Assembly: GCF_002887595.1 (NCBI RefSeq)
Contig: NZ_PEBU01000005.1
Location: 244,648 to 308,647 of the forward strand
Origin: Bowmanella denitrificans
GTDB lineage: Bacteria > Pseudomonadota > Gammaproteobacteria > Enterobacterales > Alteromonadaceae
DNA length: 64,000 nucleotides
Direction of reading: 5' to 3'
Part shown: positions 41,840-51,498 of the stretch, in pieces
Layout of the letters: every line of letters starts with the position of its first letter
Position numbering within the stretch: the first letter of the stretch is position 1
Translations under genes and position numbers: made by a program
Notes under the pieces: model-generated
Seen by the model: only the letters and a program-made list of their open reading frames with translations
Told to the model about the DNA's origin: nothing
Database searches by the model: none

Positions 41840-43171
41840 CTATCGACTTTCGGCGCCTGCAAGCGCCAGCCTGACTTTTTCGACTTCCTGGTTGCCGAGT
41901 TTATAGAACTTCATAATCAGTGCCACTATTAAAAACGCCAATGCAGGTAACCAGGTAAAAGACAACAGAATCCCCTGTAGGGTTTCAGAAGATTGCGGTT
42001 GGTCGGGTTGATAGCTGTAAAAGGCCAGTAACCAACCTGCCAGTGCACCACCCAGTGCCAGGCCCATTTTGATAAAGAACACCACAGATGAGTAAGTCAT
42101 ACCTGTGATACGCACACCGCTGCGATACTGCCCGTAATCCACTACATCGGCCATTTTTGCCCATAACAGGGGGGTGCCCATTTGCAGAATAAAACACCAC
42201 AGCACATAAATGCCAAAGGCCAACAGGGTTTGCTCACCCGCCACAAAATAGGTTGCCACACACAACAAGGCCGCAATCAGTTGTATCGTCATATAGGCTT
42301 TAACTTTGCAAACCCTGGCTGCCAGCCACTGCGCCACCGCACAACCGGCAATATTGCCCAGCATGCCTAAGGTGACAAACAGGGTAATCAAATCTTCACG
42401 GCCCAGGTAATATTTAACGTAATAAATCGCCAATGTGTTACGCAGTACCATCCCCACCAGCACAAATAAGGCGGCCAGACTCAGAATACGCCACTGATCG
42501 TTATGCCACAGCGCCCCCATGTCCTGCCAGAAACTGGATTTCTGGTCGGCCGGCGGGAATACCCTTTCTTTGGTGCCAGCGAAGCACAGCCAGAACATGA
42601 TCACGCCCAGCACACTCATGGCAGCAATAGTCAGTTGATAGCCTTTGGCCTTGTCGCCCTGACCGAAGAAATCCACCAGCGGCAACGTGCAGGCAGTCAC
42701 CAGCAAGCCGCCCAGCATGCCAAACACAAAGCGGTAGGATTGCACCGACACCCGCTCGGCCGGATTCGCGGTAAGCACACCACCCAAGGCCGAATAGGGG
42801 ATATTGATGGCGGTATAAGCCAGCATCAGCAACCCATAGGTGGCAAAGGCGTAAATAACCTTGCCATCCGCACTGAGGTCCGGGGTGGTAAAAGCCAGCA
42901 CACTGATAACGCCAAAGGGTACGGCCAGCCACAACAGATAGGGGCGGAATTTGCCATGGCGGGTCTGGGTTCTGTCATTGATAGCGCCCATCAAAGGGTC
43001 GGTCACCGCATCAAAGATGCGCACCACCAGAAACAAGGTACCCACCAGCGCCGGTGACAAGCCGAAAATATCCGTATAGAAAAAGGATAAAAACAGCATA
43101 ACCGACTGAAATACGATATTACTGGCGGTATCGCCAAGTCCATAAGCTACTTTTTCTCGTACCGACAACAT
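41840..43171 (-). CDS. GPH-family (MelB-like) sugar:cation symporter
   Basis: The 443-residue inner-membrane carrier has 12 predicted helices and GPH family landmarks: EKVAYGLGDTASNIVFQ, DIFGLSPALVGTLFLVVRIF, DAVTDPLMGAINDRTQTRHG, KFRPYLLWLAVPFG and NIPYSALGGVLT. It probably moves a beta-glucoside or disaccharide with Na+ or H+ across the inner membrane. It starts 6 bp after the GH1 stop with RBS GGGGAG, and the LacI gene follows 18 bp later, so GH1-carrier-LacI is one operon read from the promoter near 44.6 kb. Confidence 0.93.
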   Translation of the reverse strand: MLSVREKVAYGLGDTASNIVFQSVMLFLSFFYTDIFGLSPALVGTLFLVVRIFDAVTDPLMGAINDRTQTRHGKFRPYLLWLAVPFGVISVLAFTTPDLSADGKVIYAFATYGLLMLAYTAINIPYSALGGVLTANPAERVSVQSYRFVFGMLGGLLVTACTLPLVDFFGQGDKAKGYQLTIAAMSVLGVIMFWLCFAGTKERVFPPADQKSSFWQDMGALWHNDQWRILSLAALFVLVGMVLRNTLAIYYVKYYLGREDLITLFVTLGMLGNIAGCAVAQWLAARVCKVKAYMTIQLIAALLCVATYFVAGEQTLLAFGIYVLWCFILQMGTPLLWAKMADVVDYGQYRSGVRITGMTYSSVVFFIKMGLALGGALAGWLLAFYSYQPDQPQSSETLQGILLSFTWLPALAFLIVALIMKFYKLGNQEVEKVRLALAGAESR

Positions 43172-43177
43172 TCGCTG

Positions 43178-44539
43178 TTACTCCCCGGCTATGGCACTGG
43201 TCTGACGATGCTTGAGCATGTGCGCATACGCCTGACCACTGGCCTTGATAATACGCTGCTGACTGTCATAGTCGACATACACCAGTCCAAACCGCTTCAG
43301 GTAGCCTTCTGCCCATTCAAAGTTGTCCATCAGGCTCCAGGCAAAGTAGCCACGAATGTCCACGCCCTGCTCTGCCGCTTCGTTAACCGCATTGATATGG
43401 CTGTGCAGATAGGCCAGGCGGTCCCAGTCATTCACCTGTCCCTCTTCAAGCTTATCCACCATGGCTGCGCCGTTCTCAGTAATATACACCGGTGGCAGTG
43501 CATATTGCTGATGATACGACAGCAGCAGGTTTCGCAACCCCTGAGGATAAATTTCCCAGCCCATATCCGTCAGTGGCAGCGATTTCTGCTGACCACCACG
43601 GAATAATTCAGTGTCGTCGGCCTGGTATATCTCGCGGGTGTAGTAATTGATCCCCAGATAGTCCAACGGGTGAGCAATCACTTGCATGTCACCCTCTTCA
43701 ATTACAGGCCTTTCATGCTCAGGCAAGGCGTGCATCAGATCCGGGTAGCGACCTTCCAGTACCGGGCGCAGATACCAGTGATTAAAATACTGGTCGGCGT
43801 TTTGGGCCGCCTGAATATCCTCTGGTGCATCGGTTTTGGCGTAACAGGGGCTGAAATTCAGCACGATACCATTTTGCGCATGCGGCGCGTGTTCTGCCAG
43901 CTCCCGCATGGCCAGACCGTGCGCCAGCAATAAATGATGAGCCGCCTGTTTGCCCCAGGCCTTACTTTTGTGACCAGGCGCATGCACGCCGATTTCATAG
44001 CCCAGATAGGCACTGCAATAGGGCTCATTGAGTGTGGCATAAGAATACACTCTGTCGCCGAAGGTACGGGCTATCAGCCGGGCATAATCGCGAAAACGAT
44101 AGGCCGTCAGACGGTTCAGCCAGCCACCCTGATCTTCCAGGTACTGCGGCAAATCCCAGTGGTAAAGGGTCACAAAGGCTTTAATCCCGAGCCCATTGAG
44201 TTTGTCCAGCAACTGCACATAAAAGTCCAGACCTTGTTGATTGGGCGTACCATCGGCATGCATGACTCTGGGCCAGGAAACGGAAAAACGATAGGCATCC
44301 ACCCCCATGCTATGGATTAAGTCGATATCCTGTTGCCAGTGCTCAATATGCCGGCAGGCCTGCAAACCGTTGGAACCGTCGCGAATCTTTCCCGGCTCAG
44401 CACAAAAAGTATCCCAGATACAGGGCAAGCGGCTGTCGGCAGCGCCTTCAATCTGGAAGGCGGCAGTCGCCACCCCAAACAGGAAATCCGGCTTCAGTAA
44501 TGGTGCCCCATCGGGCAGTTCAATGCGTTTGTTATTCAA
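43178..44539 (-). CDS. GH1 beta-glucosidase
   Basis: The 453-residue cytosolic enzyme has the GH1 N-terminal FGVATAAFQIEGAADSRLPC, acid/base Glu172 (ATLNEPYC), nucleophile Glu355 (YITENGAAM) and aglycone-site WSLMDNFEWAEGY near the C-terminus. It hydrolyses cellobiose-type or other beta-glucosides, and the lack of a signal peptide means it works on imported sugar. The start is TTG at 44537-44539, with GGATGA about 6 bases upstream; no ATG is available before the catalytic fold. It is first in the GH1-transporter-LacI operon. Confidence 0.94.
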   Translation of the reverse strand: MNNKRIELPDGAPLLKPDFLFGVATAAFQIEGAADSRLPCIWDTFCAEPGKIRDGSNGLQACRHIEHWQQDIDLIHSMGVDAYRFSVSWPRVMHADGTPNQQGLDFYVQLLDKLNGLGIKAFVTLYHWDLPQYLEDQGGWLNRLTAYRFRDYARLIARTFGDRVYSYATLNEPYCSAYLGYEIGVHAPGHKSKAWGKQAAHHLLLAHGLAMRELAEHAPHAQNGIVLNFSPCYAKTDAPEDIQAAQNADQYFNHWYLRPVLEGRYPDLMHALPEHERPVIEEGDMQVIAHPLDYLGINYYTREIYQADDTELFRGGQQKSLPLTDMGWEIYPQGLRNLLLSYHQQYALPPVYITENGAAMVDKLEEGQVNDWDRLAYLHSHINAVNEAAEQGVDIRGYFAWSLMDNFEWAEGYLKRFGLVYVDYDSQQRIIKASGQAYAHMLKHRQTSAIAGE

Positions 44540-44653
44540 GATATCATCCAGTCAGGCAAGAGAATTTACATTTCGCTCACACACCATCCCAGACCTCAAC
44601 ATTACTTTTTACATCAGCAATGTGTTGCGCATCGGTTTCAGTGATGCTAATAA

Positions 44654-44667
44654 TGTAAGCGCTTTCA
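44654..44667. promoter_or_regulatory. LacI-type operator between the divergent sugar operons
   Basis: TGTAAGCGCTTTCA is a near-perfect palindrome matching the sites at 31988 and 32225. It lies 115 bp from the GH1 start and 73 bp from the permease start, so one site could control both directions. Confidence 0.85.
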
Positions 44668-44739
44668 CAAATGTTAAACCCTTGTAACTGGCGGGTCAAT
44701 GCAAAACATCACCCGCCCTCAGCCAAGCCGGAAATTGTT

Positions 44740-45993
44740 ATGCGCCAAGCCGCTTTAGGGGAACAACCCCGCCACGCTAATCTGACCTTTGCTCTGGTCT
44801 CGTTAACCTCGTTGTTTTTTATGTGGGGGTTTATTACCGCCCTGAATGACATATTGATTCCGCACCTTAAAGCGGTATTCAGCCTGAGTTATACCCAGGC
44901 CATGTTGGTCCAGTTCTGCTTTTTCGGTGCGTACTTTCTGATTTCCGTGCCAGCCGGGCGCCTGGTGGACAAAATCGGTTTTCAGCGTGGCATTGCCACC
45001 GGCCTGCTCACAGCCGCTTGCGGTTGTTTGCTGTTTGTACCTTCGGCACTTTACGCAACCTACTGGATGTTCCTGATGGCCTTGTTTGTGCTGGCCGCAG
45101 GTATCACCATTTTGCAGGTCGCGGCCAATCCACTGGTGACCTTGCTGGGCAACCCGGATACCGCATCCAGCCGTCTGACCATGACCCAGGCATTTAATTC
45201 TCTGGGCACCACCGTCGCCCCTGTGCTGGGCGGCATCCTGATTTTTTCCCACACACAGACTGAGCAGTCAGCCGACAGTGTTATCGCGCCCTACATTGGT
45301 CTGGCGCTGATTCTGGTCGCCATGGCCCTGTGCTTCTTCCGCCTGCAGTTACCTAAACCGCAGTTGGAGCATACACAGTCCAACACCGATGACAGGCACC
45401 GTTCCTTGTTTCACTACCCCCATCTGATCCTCGGTGCGGTGGGGATCTTCGTGTATGTGGGGGCGGAAGTTTCCATTGGCAGCTTCCTGGTGAATTTCCT
45501 CGGCGAAGCGCATGTGATGGCGATGACAGAAGCACAGGCGTCTAAATACATCGCCTATTACTGGGGTGGGGCTATGGTCGGTCGCTTTATCGGCGCGGCA
45601 CTGATGCAACGTGTTGCACCAGGCAAACTACTGGCCTTTAACAGTTTGGCTTCCATGGCTTTGATACTGACCGCCATTGTTGCCGATGGCAGCCTGGCCA
45701 TGTGGAGTATCCTGGCCGTGGGTCTGTGCAATTCCATCATGTTTCCAACAATTTTCAGTCTGGCGGTTCGTGCACTTGGGCCGGATACCGGTCGCGGCTC
45801 GGGCCTGCTGTGTCTGGCCATTGTCGGCGGGGCGGTGGTGCCACTGTTGCAGGGGATGCTGGCTGACAGTCTGGGCCTGCAATTGTCATTCCTGCTGCCG
45901 CTGGTGTGCTACCTGTATATCGCTTTTTATGGTTTGGCCGGGGCCAAAGCCCGCCAGTCTGACTCTTCCACCGTTCAACAAGAGGTTGCCTGA
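44740..45993 (+). CDS. FucP-like sugar MFS transporter
   Basis: The 417-residue carrier has 12 helices and the FucP/GluP hallmarks SLFFMWGFITALNDILIPHL, CFFGAYFLISVPAGRLVDKI and LQVAANPLVTLLGNP, plus GRGSGLLCLAIVGGAVVPL. The family imports glucose, galactose or fucose with protons. Here it probably imports glucose freed outside the inner membrane by the GH3 enzyme, whose gene starts 3 bp downstream. The start at 44740 is chosen because the upstream 23 codons are not family-like and lie beside the LacI site. Confidence 0.92.
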   Translation: MRQAALGEQPRHANLTFALVSLTSLFFMWGFITALNDILIPHLKAVFSLSYTQAMLVQFCFFGAYFLISVPAGRLVDKIGFQRGIATGLLTAACGCLLFVPSALYATYWMFLMALFVLAAGITILQVAANPLVTLLGNPDTASSRLTMTQAFNSLGTTVAPVLGGILIFSHTQTEQSADSVIAPYIGLALILVAMALCFFRLQLPKPQLEHTQSNTDDRHRSLFHYPHLILGAVGIFVYVGAEVSIGSFLVNFLGEAHVMAMTEAQASKYIAYYWGGAMVGRFIGAALMQRVAPGKLLAFNSLASMALILTAIVADGSLAMWSILAVGLCNSIMFPTIFSLAVRALGPDTGRGSGLLCLAIVGGAVVPLLQGMLADSLGLQLSFLLPLVCYLYIAFYGLAGAKARQSDSSTVQQEVA

Positions 45994-45995
45994 CA

Positions 45996-48527
45996 ATGCC
46001 ATCTTTGCCCCCTTCCCTGTCTGCCCGCCCCTTGCTGGGCCTGGCGTTGTGTACTGCATTGTCAGCCTGTGGCGATAGCCAACACAGTCAAAATACGGCA
46101 ACGCCGGCGGTGCCGGATTTCTGGCCGGTTATTCAATCAGAAGTCAGTCGCAGTGAAGCAATCGAGCAACGTGTGCAGTCGCTGCTGGCCAATATGACCC
46201 TGGAGCAGAAGGTTGCGCAAACCATGCAACCGGAAATTCGCGACATCAGTATCGAGGATATGCGACGCTATGGCTTCGGTTCGTACCTGAACGGTGGCGG
46301 GGCTTTTCCCGACAACAATAAGCACGCGTCGGTGCAGGATTGGGTGAAACTGGCCGAAGCCATGTATCAGGCCTCGGTGGATGACAGTCTGGATGGCAGT
46401 CGTATTCCCACCATGTGGGGCACTGATGCCGTGCATGGTCATAACAATGTTATCGGTGCGACACTGTTCCCGCATAACATTGGCCTGGGTGCGGCCCATA
46501 ACCCGGCGCTGATTGAAAAAATTGCCGGCGCAACCGCCAAAGAAGTCGCCGCCACGGGGATTGACTGGATATTTGCACCGACCGTTGCGGTGACCCGTGA
46601 CGACCGCTGGGGTCGTACCTACGAGGCCTACTCCGAAGACCCGGACATTGTCCGTGACTACGCCTACGCTATTGTTAAGGGCCTGCAGGGCCGCGACGAG
46701 GCCTTTTTATCTGAACAGCAGGTGATCAGCACCGTTAAACATTTCCTCGGCGACGGCGGCACCCAAAATGGTGATGATCAAGGTGACAATCTTGCTACCG
46801 AACAGCAATTGTTTGATATTCATGCGCAAGGCTACGTCGGTGGTTTGACAGCTGGCGCACAGTCGGTAATGGCCTCATTCAACAGTTGGCATGGGGTAAA
46901 AAACCACGGCAACCCTTATTTACTGACACAAGTCCTGAAAGAGCGTATGGGTTTTGACGGTTTTGTGGTGGGCGACTGGAATGGCCATGGGCAGATCCCC
47001 GGATGCACCAATGAAAGCTGCCCCGCCGCGATCAATGCCGGGCTGGACATGTATATGGTGCCCACCCGGGCCTGGAAGCCACTGCTGGAAAATACCATCG
47101 CCCAGGTAAAGGCCGGACAAATTAGTCAGGCCAGACTGGACGATGCGGTAGCGCGAATCCTGCGGGTAAAGCTGCGGGCTGGCCTGTTTGACAAGCCATC
47201 GCCCGCTAATCGTGCTTTGGCGGGTGACAGCAGCCTGATCGGCCATGCGGCGCATCGCGCCATAGCGCGTCAGGCTGTGCGCGAATCTCTGGTGCTGTTG
47301 AAAAACAAAGACCAGCTCCTGCCATTATCGCCTCAGTCACGCATCCTGCTGGCCGGGGACGGTGCCGACAATATTGGCAAACAGTCAGGCGGCTGGACGA
47401 TTACCTGGCAGGGTACAGGTAATCAAAATAGTGATTTTCCTGGTGCCACGTCTGTTTATGACGGCATACAACAGGCCGTAGACGCCGCCGGTGGCCAGGT
47501 CGAACTGGCACCCGACGGTCAATATAGTCAGGCACCTGATGTGGCCATTGTGGTGTTTGGCGAAGAGCCCTATGCCGAAGGCAATGGCGACCTGGCGAAC
47601 CTGGAGTACCAACGCGGCAATAAAACCGACTTAGCCTTACTGAAGAAATTACAATCCCAGGGGATCCCGGTGGTGTCGGTCTTTATCAGTGGGCGGCCAA
47701 TGTGGGTAAACCCTGAACTGAACGCCTCAGATGCCTTTGTCGCCGCCTGGCTACCCGGCTCTGAAGGCGGGGGGATCGCGGATGTGCTGCTGCGCCGTAC
47801 CGACGGTTCGGTGCACCACGACTTTAAGGGTAAGCTGTCCTTTTCCTGGCCTGCCAGCCCGGATCAGACTACCGTCAACCGCCATGATCCTGATTATCAA
47901 CCATTGTTGCCTTATGGTTTTGGTCTGAGCTACGGTGATAAAGACGTACTAAGCGCACCACTGGACGAAAGTGTGCAAACCACCAATGCCGCTTTAGCGC
48001 CACTGAGCCTGTTTGAAAATGATATCAAGGCCCCCTGGCAGCTCAGCATAGGCGCCATAGGAAACACTCAGGCGGTGATCAGCAGTGTCCAGCAGCAAGG
48101 TCCGGTCAGCCTGCGCACCAGCGACTGGAAAATCCAGGAAGACAGTCGTCGTCTGCATTTTGATGGTTCAGCGCCGGGTGAAGTGCAAATTGGTGCCAGT
48201 TTCCCGCAGGATCTGCGGGCTTATGTGGAAGCTAACGCCAGCCTGCATCTGGCGGTAAAACTGGACAGTCAGTTGCAAAGCCCAGTCACCCTGGCCATGC
48301 TATGCGGCGAAAATTGCTCATCTGCGCTGGACATCAGTGCCAGGCTCGCGGCACTGCCTGTGGGCGAATGGCACAGCGTTTCGGTGCCCTTGCAGTGTTT
48401 TAACCAGGCCAATCATCTTGCCCGGGTGTTCAGCCCTTTTAGTTTGAGGGTGCAAGGTGAATTACACATCAGCATCGCTGATATTCGTCTGCTGCCGGGC
48501 CAGGCAGAGGCTAATCAATGTCAGTAG
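45996..48527 (+). CDS. GH3 exo-beta-glucanase/beta-glucosidase lipoprotein
   Basis: The 843-residue enzyme begins with a lipoprotein signal (LALCTALSACG). A GH3 TIM barrel spans about 50-400 and an alpha/beta sandwich 420-640 (ESLVLLKNKDQLLPLS, KQSGGWTITWQGTGN), with a ~180-residue C-terminal beta domain that may bind carbohydrate. The nucleophile is predicted as Asp327 in GFVVGDWNGHG. Length and motifs fit ExoP-type marine 1,3/1,4-beta-glucan exohydrolases. Acting in the envelope, it would release glucose for the FucP-like carrier encoded 3 bp upstream. Confidence 0.94.
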   Translation: MPSLPPSLSARPLLGLALCTALSACGDSQHSQNTATPAVPDFWPVIQSEVSRSEAIEQRVQSLLANMTLEQKVAQTMQPEIRDISIEDMRRYGFGSYLNGGGAFPDNNKHASVQDWVKLAEAMYQASVDDSLDGSRIPTMWGTDAVHGHNNVIGATLFPHNIGLGAAHNPALIEKIAGATAKEVAATGIDWIFAPTVAVTRDDRWGRTYEAYSEDPDIVRDYAYAIVKGLQGRDEAFLSEQQVISTVKHFLGDGGTQNGDDQGDNLATEQQLFDIHAQGYVGGLTAGAQSVMASFNSWHGVKNHGNPYLLTQVLKERMGFDGFVVGDWNGHGQIPGCTNESCPAAINAGLDMYMVPTRAWKPLLENTIAQVKAGQISQARLDDAVARILRVKLRAGLFDKPSPANRALAGDSSLIGHAAHRAIARQAVRESLVLLKNKDQLLPLSPQSRILLAGDGADNIGKQSGGWTITWQGTGNQNSDFPGATSVYDGIQQAVDAAGGQVELAPDGQYSQAPDVAIVVFGEEPYAEGNGDLANLEYQRGNKTDLALLKKLQSQGIPVVSVFISGRPMWVNPELNASDAFVAAWLPGSEGGGIADVLLRRTDGSVHHDFKGKLSFSWPASPDQTTVNRHDPDYQPLLPYGFGLSYGDKDVLSAPLDESVQTTNAALAPLSLFENDIKAPWQLSIGAIGNTQAVISSVQQQGPVSLRTSDWKIQEDSRRLHFDGSAPGEVQIGASFPQDLRAYVEANASLHLAVKLDSQLQSPVTLAMLCGENCSSALDISARLAALPVGEWHSVSVPLQCFNQANHLARVFSPFSLRVQGELHISIADIRLLPGQAEANQCQ

Positions 48528-48541
48528 GCAGATAAACAGAT

Positions 48542-49351
48542 ATGCACAAGCACCAGAACACCTGCCAGTTAGCCTGCCGTTTAGCAATGCTGCTGATGGG
48601 TGGGTGCTCTGCTGTGGCCCATGCAGCTGACTTTGCCTGGCCACAGGGGCAACAGGCGGCGGTCAGTCTGGCCTACGACGACGCGCTGGCAAGCCACCTG
48701 GATGTGGTTATTCCGCAATTAAATAAGCTGGGGTTTAAGGCCAGTTTCTATCTGACCTTGTCCTCTGCCACACTGGTAAACCGGCTTGATGAGTGGCGAC
48801 AGGTCGCAGCAGATGGTCATGAACTGGGTAACCACAGCATTAACCATGCCTGTCGGGCATCACTCCCGGGCCGGCAATGGGTGCCGCCACAGCACAATCT
48901 GGATACCTGGACGGCACAACGTATGGCAACCGAGGTATTGCAGGCCAATACCCGGCTGCATGCCATAGACGGTCAACTGCAGCGCACCTTTACCCCACCT
49001 TGTTCTGACCGTCTGGCTGGCGGCCAGGATTATGTGACAGAGGTCAGCCCGCATTTTATTGCCATTCGGGTGGCAGGCACCCCGATTACCGGTATGGATA
49101 GTCTGGATGTTAAGCAGGTTCCGGCCTGGTCACCGCAAAACCCCAGCCTGCAAAGCCTGATTGATTATGTTGAACAGGCCGCAGCCAATGGCACAATGGC
49201 CAATATCACCTTTCATGGCGTCGGGGCGGATTATCTGCAGGTTGATAAGGATGTGCATCAGGCCTTTCTCAACTATCTGGCCGAGCATCAGGACAGATTC
49301 TGGGTAGCCGACTTTCGCCGTATCAGCCTGTATATCCGCGATAGCCAATAG
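48542..49351 (+). CDS. Exported polysaccharide deacetylase (NodB-like)
   Basis: The 269-residue protein has an N-terminal export signal with a possible lipobox (LMGGC) or signal-peptidase site (AHAAD). The deacetylase fold shows the metal-site Asp pair in SLAYDDALASHLDVVIPQLN and the His pair in ELGNHSINHACRAS. It would remove acetyl groups from a polysaccharide. It starts 14 bp after the GH3 gene, so it probably belongs to the same transcript and may clear acetyl decorations before GH3 attack. A hairpin (CCGGCA...TGCCGG) lies about 70 bp downstream. Confidence 0.87.
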   Translation: MHKHQNTCQLACRLAMLLMGGCSAVAHAADFAWPQGQQAAVSLAYDDALASHLDVVIPQLNKLGFKASFYLTLSSATLVNRLDEWRQVAADGHELGNHSINHACRASLPGRQWVPPQHNLDTWTAQRMATEVLQANTRLHAIDGQLQRTFTPPCSDRLAGGQDYVTEVSPHFIAIRVAGTPITGMDSLDVKQVPAWSPQNPSLQSLIDYVEQAAANGTMANITFHGVGADYLQVDKDVHQAFLNYLAEHQDRFWVADFRRISLYIRDSQ

Positions 49352-49464
49352 CCATCCTGGCTTCCCCCAACGTTTAGCCCGCATTTTGCTAATTTCATCT
49401 CAGTGTAATATTTGCCATACCGGCAATATGTCAGAATGCCGGCCTTTCGTATCAAGGGGGTTAT

Positions 49465-51498
49465 ATGTTCAGGGTCAGGCACATTGCATTTTCCATCAGC
49501 ACGGTTTTCAGCTCAGCCGCCTTGGCTCATGGCCTGGACTATGAACATATCGCCGTGCATGGTCATCAGACCCGTCTGCTGGGACAGGCACTTTCAGCAT
49601 CAGAAGGTGTCATAGGTCAGGGCGAGATTGCCCAGCGTCCGCTGCTGCGTACCGGCGAGGTACTGGAATTGGTACCAGGTATGGTCGTCACCCAGCACAG
49701 TGGCTCGGGCAAAGCCAACCAGTACTTTTTGCGCGGCTTTAACCTTGACCATGGCACAGATTTTCAAACCAGCCTGGAAGGAATGCCCCTGAATATGCGC
49801 ACACATGGCCATGGGCAGGCCTATACGGATCTGAATTTTATTGTGCCGGAGTTTATCGGCAATATTCAGTACCGCAAAGGTGCGTACCATGCCGACCAGG
49901 GTGACTTTGCCACGGCTGGCTCCGCCCGTTTCTTTCTGACCTCTGCACTCCCTTCAATGCTTTCCTTGCAGCTTGGACAGGACAATTATCAGCGTGCCGT
50001 GGTATCCCATCACCTTGCTCTAGACGATGCCACGCTCAGCGTCGGACTGGAAGCTACCGGCTATGACGGCCCCTGGACAGATATCGACGAAGGTATCCGC
50101 AAGTATAATGGCCTGGTTCGTTACAACCGTGCCACTGACAGCGGCCAGTTTAATCTGACCTTAATGGCCTACGACAATCGCTGGCAGTCCGCCGACCAGA
50201 TCCCGCAACGTGCCGTGGACCAGGGCCTGATCGACAAACTAGGTTCGCTGGATACCACACTCGGCGGCGAGTCTGACCGCTACAGCCTGTCACTTAACTG
50301 GCAATGGTATGACTGGGCCATCAGCGCCTATGCCATTGAGTCGAATCTGGATCTATTCTCCAACTTTACTTATTACCTGAACGATCCCATCCAGGGGGAC
50401 CAGTTTAAGCAGGTGGACAAACGCCGGATCTGGGGTGGTGATATCAGCCGTCACGCTTTCACCAGCCTGTTCGGCAAAGAGTGGGCACATGAAGTAGGTG
50501 CACAACTGCGCTACGACGACATAGGTGAAGTGGCGCTGTATAACACTAAAGCCCGGCAAGTGCTGTCGCCAGTGCGGGTGGACAGTGTGGATGAACTCTC
50601 CAGCGCCTTGTACTGGCAATCCGAATTGCTGCTGACTAACCGTCTGACCTTAAGTACCGGTGTGCGCTATGACTATTTTGATGTGTCGGTAGACAGCGAC
50701 CTGGTGCAAAACAGTGGTGATGCCAGTGATGATTTGCTCAGCTTCAATGCCAGTCTTAGTTACAGCCTGACACCCAGCCTGGAAGGCTATATGAATGCCG
50801 GACAGTCTTTTCATTCCAATGACGCCAGAGGAGCCACGATTCAATTAGATCCGGTCACCGGTGACCGTGCTGAGCCGGTGGATTTACTGGTTCGGGGTGA
50901 TGGCATGGAGATCGGTCTGCGCTATTTCGACAGCAAAAGTCTGAATCTGTCGGTGGCTGTTTGGACGCTGGAACTGGATTCCGAACTGTTGTTTGTCGGT
51001 GATGCCGGTAATACCGAAGCCAGTCGCGGCTCCCGCCGCTACGGTGTGGAAGCGGCCGCTTACTATTGGCTGAATAACAGGCTCAGTCTGGATATGGAGG
51101 TGGCATTAAGCCATTCCAGATTCCGCGGTCAGGAAGCAGGCGAAGGCGATCGTATTGACGGTTCTCTGCCGGTGGTGGCCAGTGCCGGATTCACCTGGCA
51201 GGCAAATGACAATATCAGCAGCAGCTTGCGGATCAGGCATTTCGGCAAACGCTTGCTGGACAGCAGGGGCGAGGTGCGTTCTGAACCTCTTACCGTGATG
51301 AATCTGTCCCTTACCTACGCGCTGCAAGCCTGGCAATTCAAGCTGGAAGTGCTGAACTTGCTGAACAGCGATGACCATGACATTGATTATTTATACGAAT
51401 CCCGCTTACCCGGTGAGCCGCCTGAAGGTGTCGAAGACATTCACTATCACCCCATAGAACCACGGACCTTAAGGCTGGGAGCTACCTATCATTTCTAG
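49465..51498 (+). CDS. TonB-dependent receptor, small-barrel type
   Basis: The 677-residue receptor has a signal peptide ending near AALAHG and a plug with LLRTGEVLELVPGMVVTQHS, ANQYFLRGFNLDHGTDF and LEGMPLNMRTHGHGQAYTDL. The barrel ends LRLGATYHF. It has more His near the N-terminus than the other receptors (DYEHIAVHGHQ, RTHGHGQ), which could mean a metal or metal-chelate cargo, but this is speculative. RBS AGGGGG precedes the ATG. Its TAG stop overlaps the stop of the convergent VF530 gene within CTAG. No partner identifies the substrate. Confidence 0.9.
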   Translation: MFRVRHIAFSISTVFSSAALAHGLDYEHIAVHGHQTRLLGQALSASEGVIGQGEIAQRPLLRTGEVLELVPGMVVTQHSGSGKANQYFLRGFNLDHGTDFQTSLEGMPLNMRTHGHGQAYTDLNFIVPEFIGNIQYRKGAYHADQGDFATAGSARFFLTSALPSMLSLQLGQDNYQRAVVSHHLALDDATLSVGLEATGYDGPWTDIDEGIRKYNGLVRYNRATDSGQFNLTLMAYDNRWQSADQIPQRAVDQGLIDKLGSLDTTLGGESDRYSLSLNWQWYDWAISAYAIESNLDLFSNFTYYLNDPIQGDQFKQVDKRRIWGGDISRHAFTSLFGKEWAHEVGAQLRYDDIGEVALYNTKARQVLSPVRVDSVDELSSALYWQSELLLTNRLTLSTGVRYDYFDVSVDSDLVQNSGDASDDLLSFNASLSYSLTPSLEGYMNAGQSFHSNDARGATIQLDPVTGDRAEPVDLLVRGDGMEIGLRYFDSKSLNLSVAVWTLELDSELLFVGDAGNTEASRGSRRYGVEAAAYYWLNNRLSLDMEVALSHSRFRGQEAGEGDRIDGSLPVVASAGFTWQANDNISSSLRIRHFGKRLLDSRGEVRSEPLTVMNLSLTYALQAWQFKLEVLNLLNSDDHDIDYLYESRLPGEPPEGVEDIHYHPIEPRTLRLGATYHF

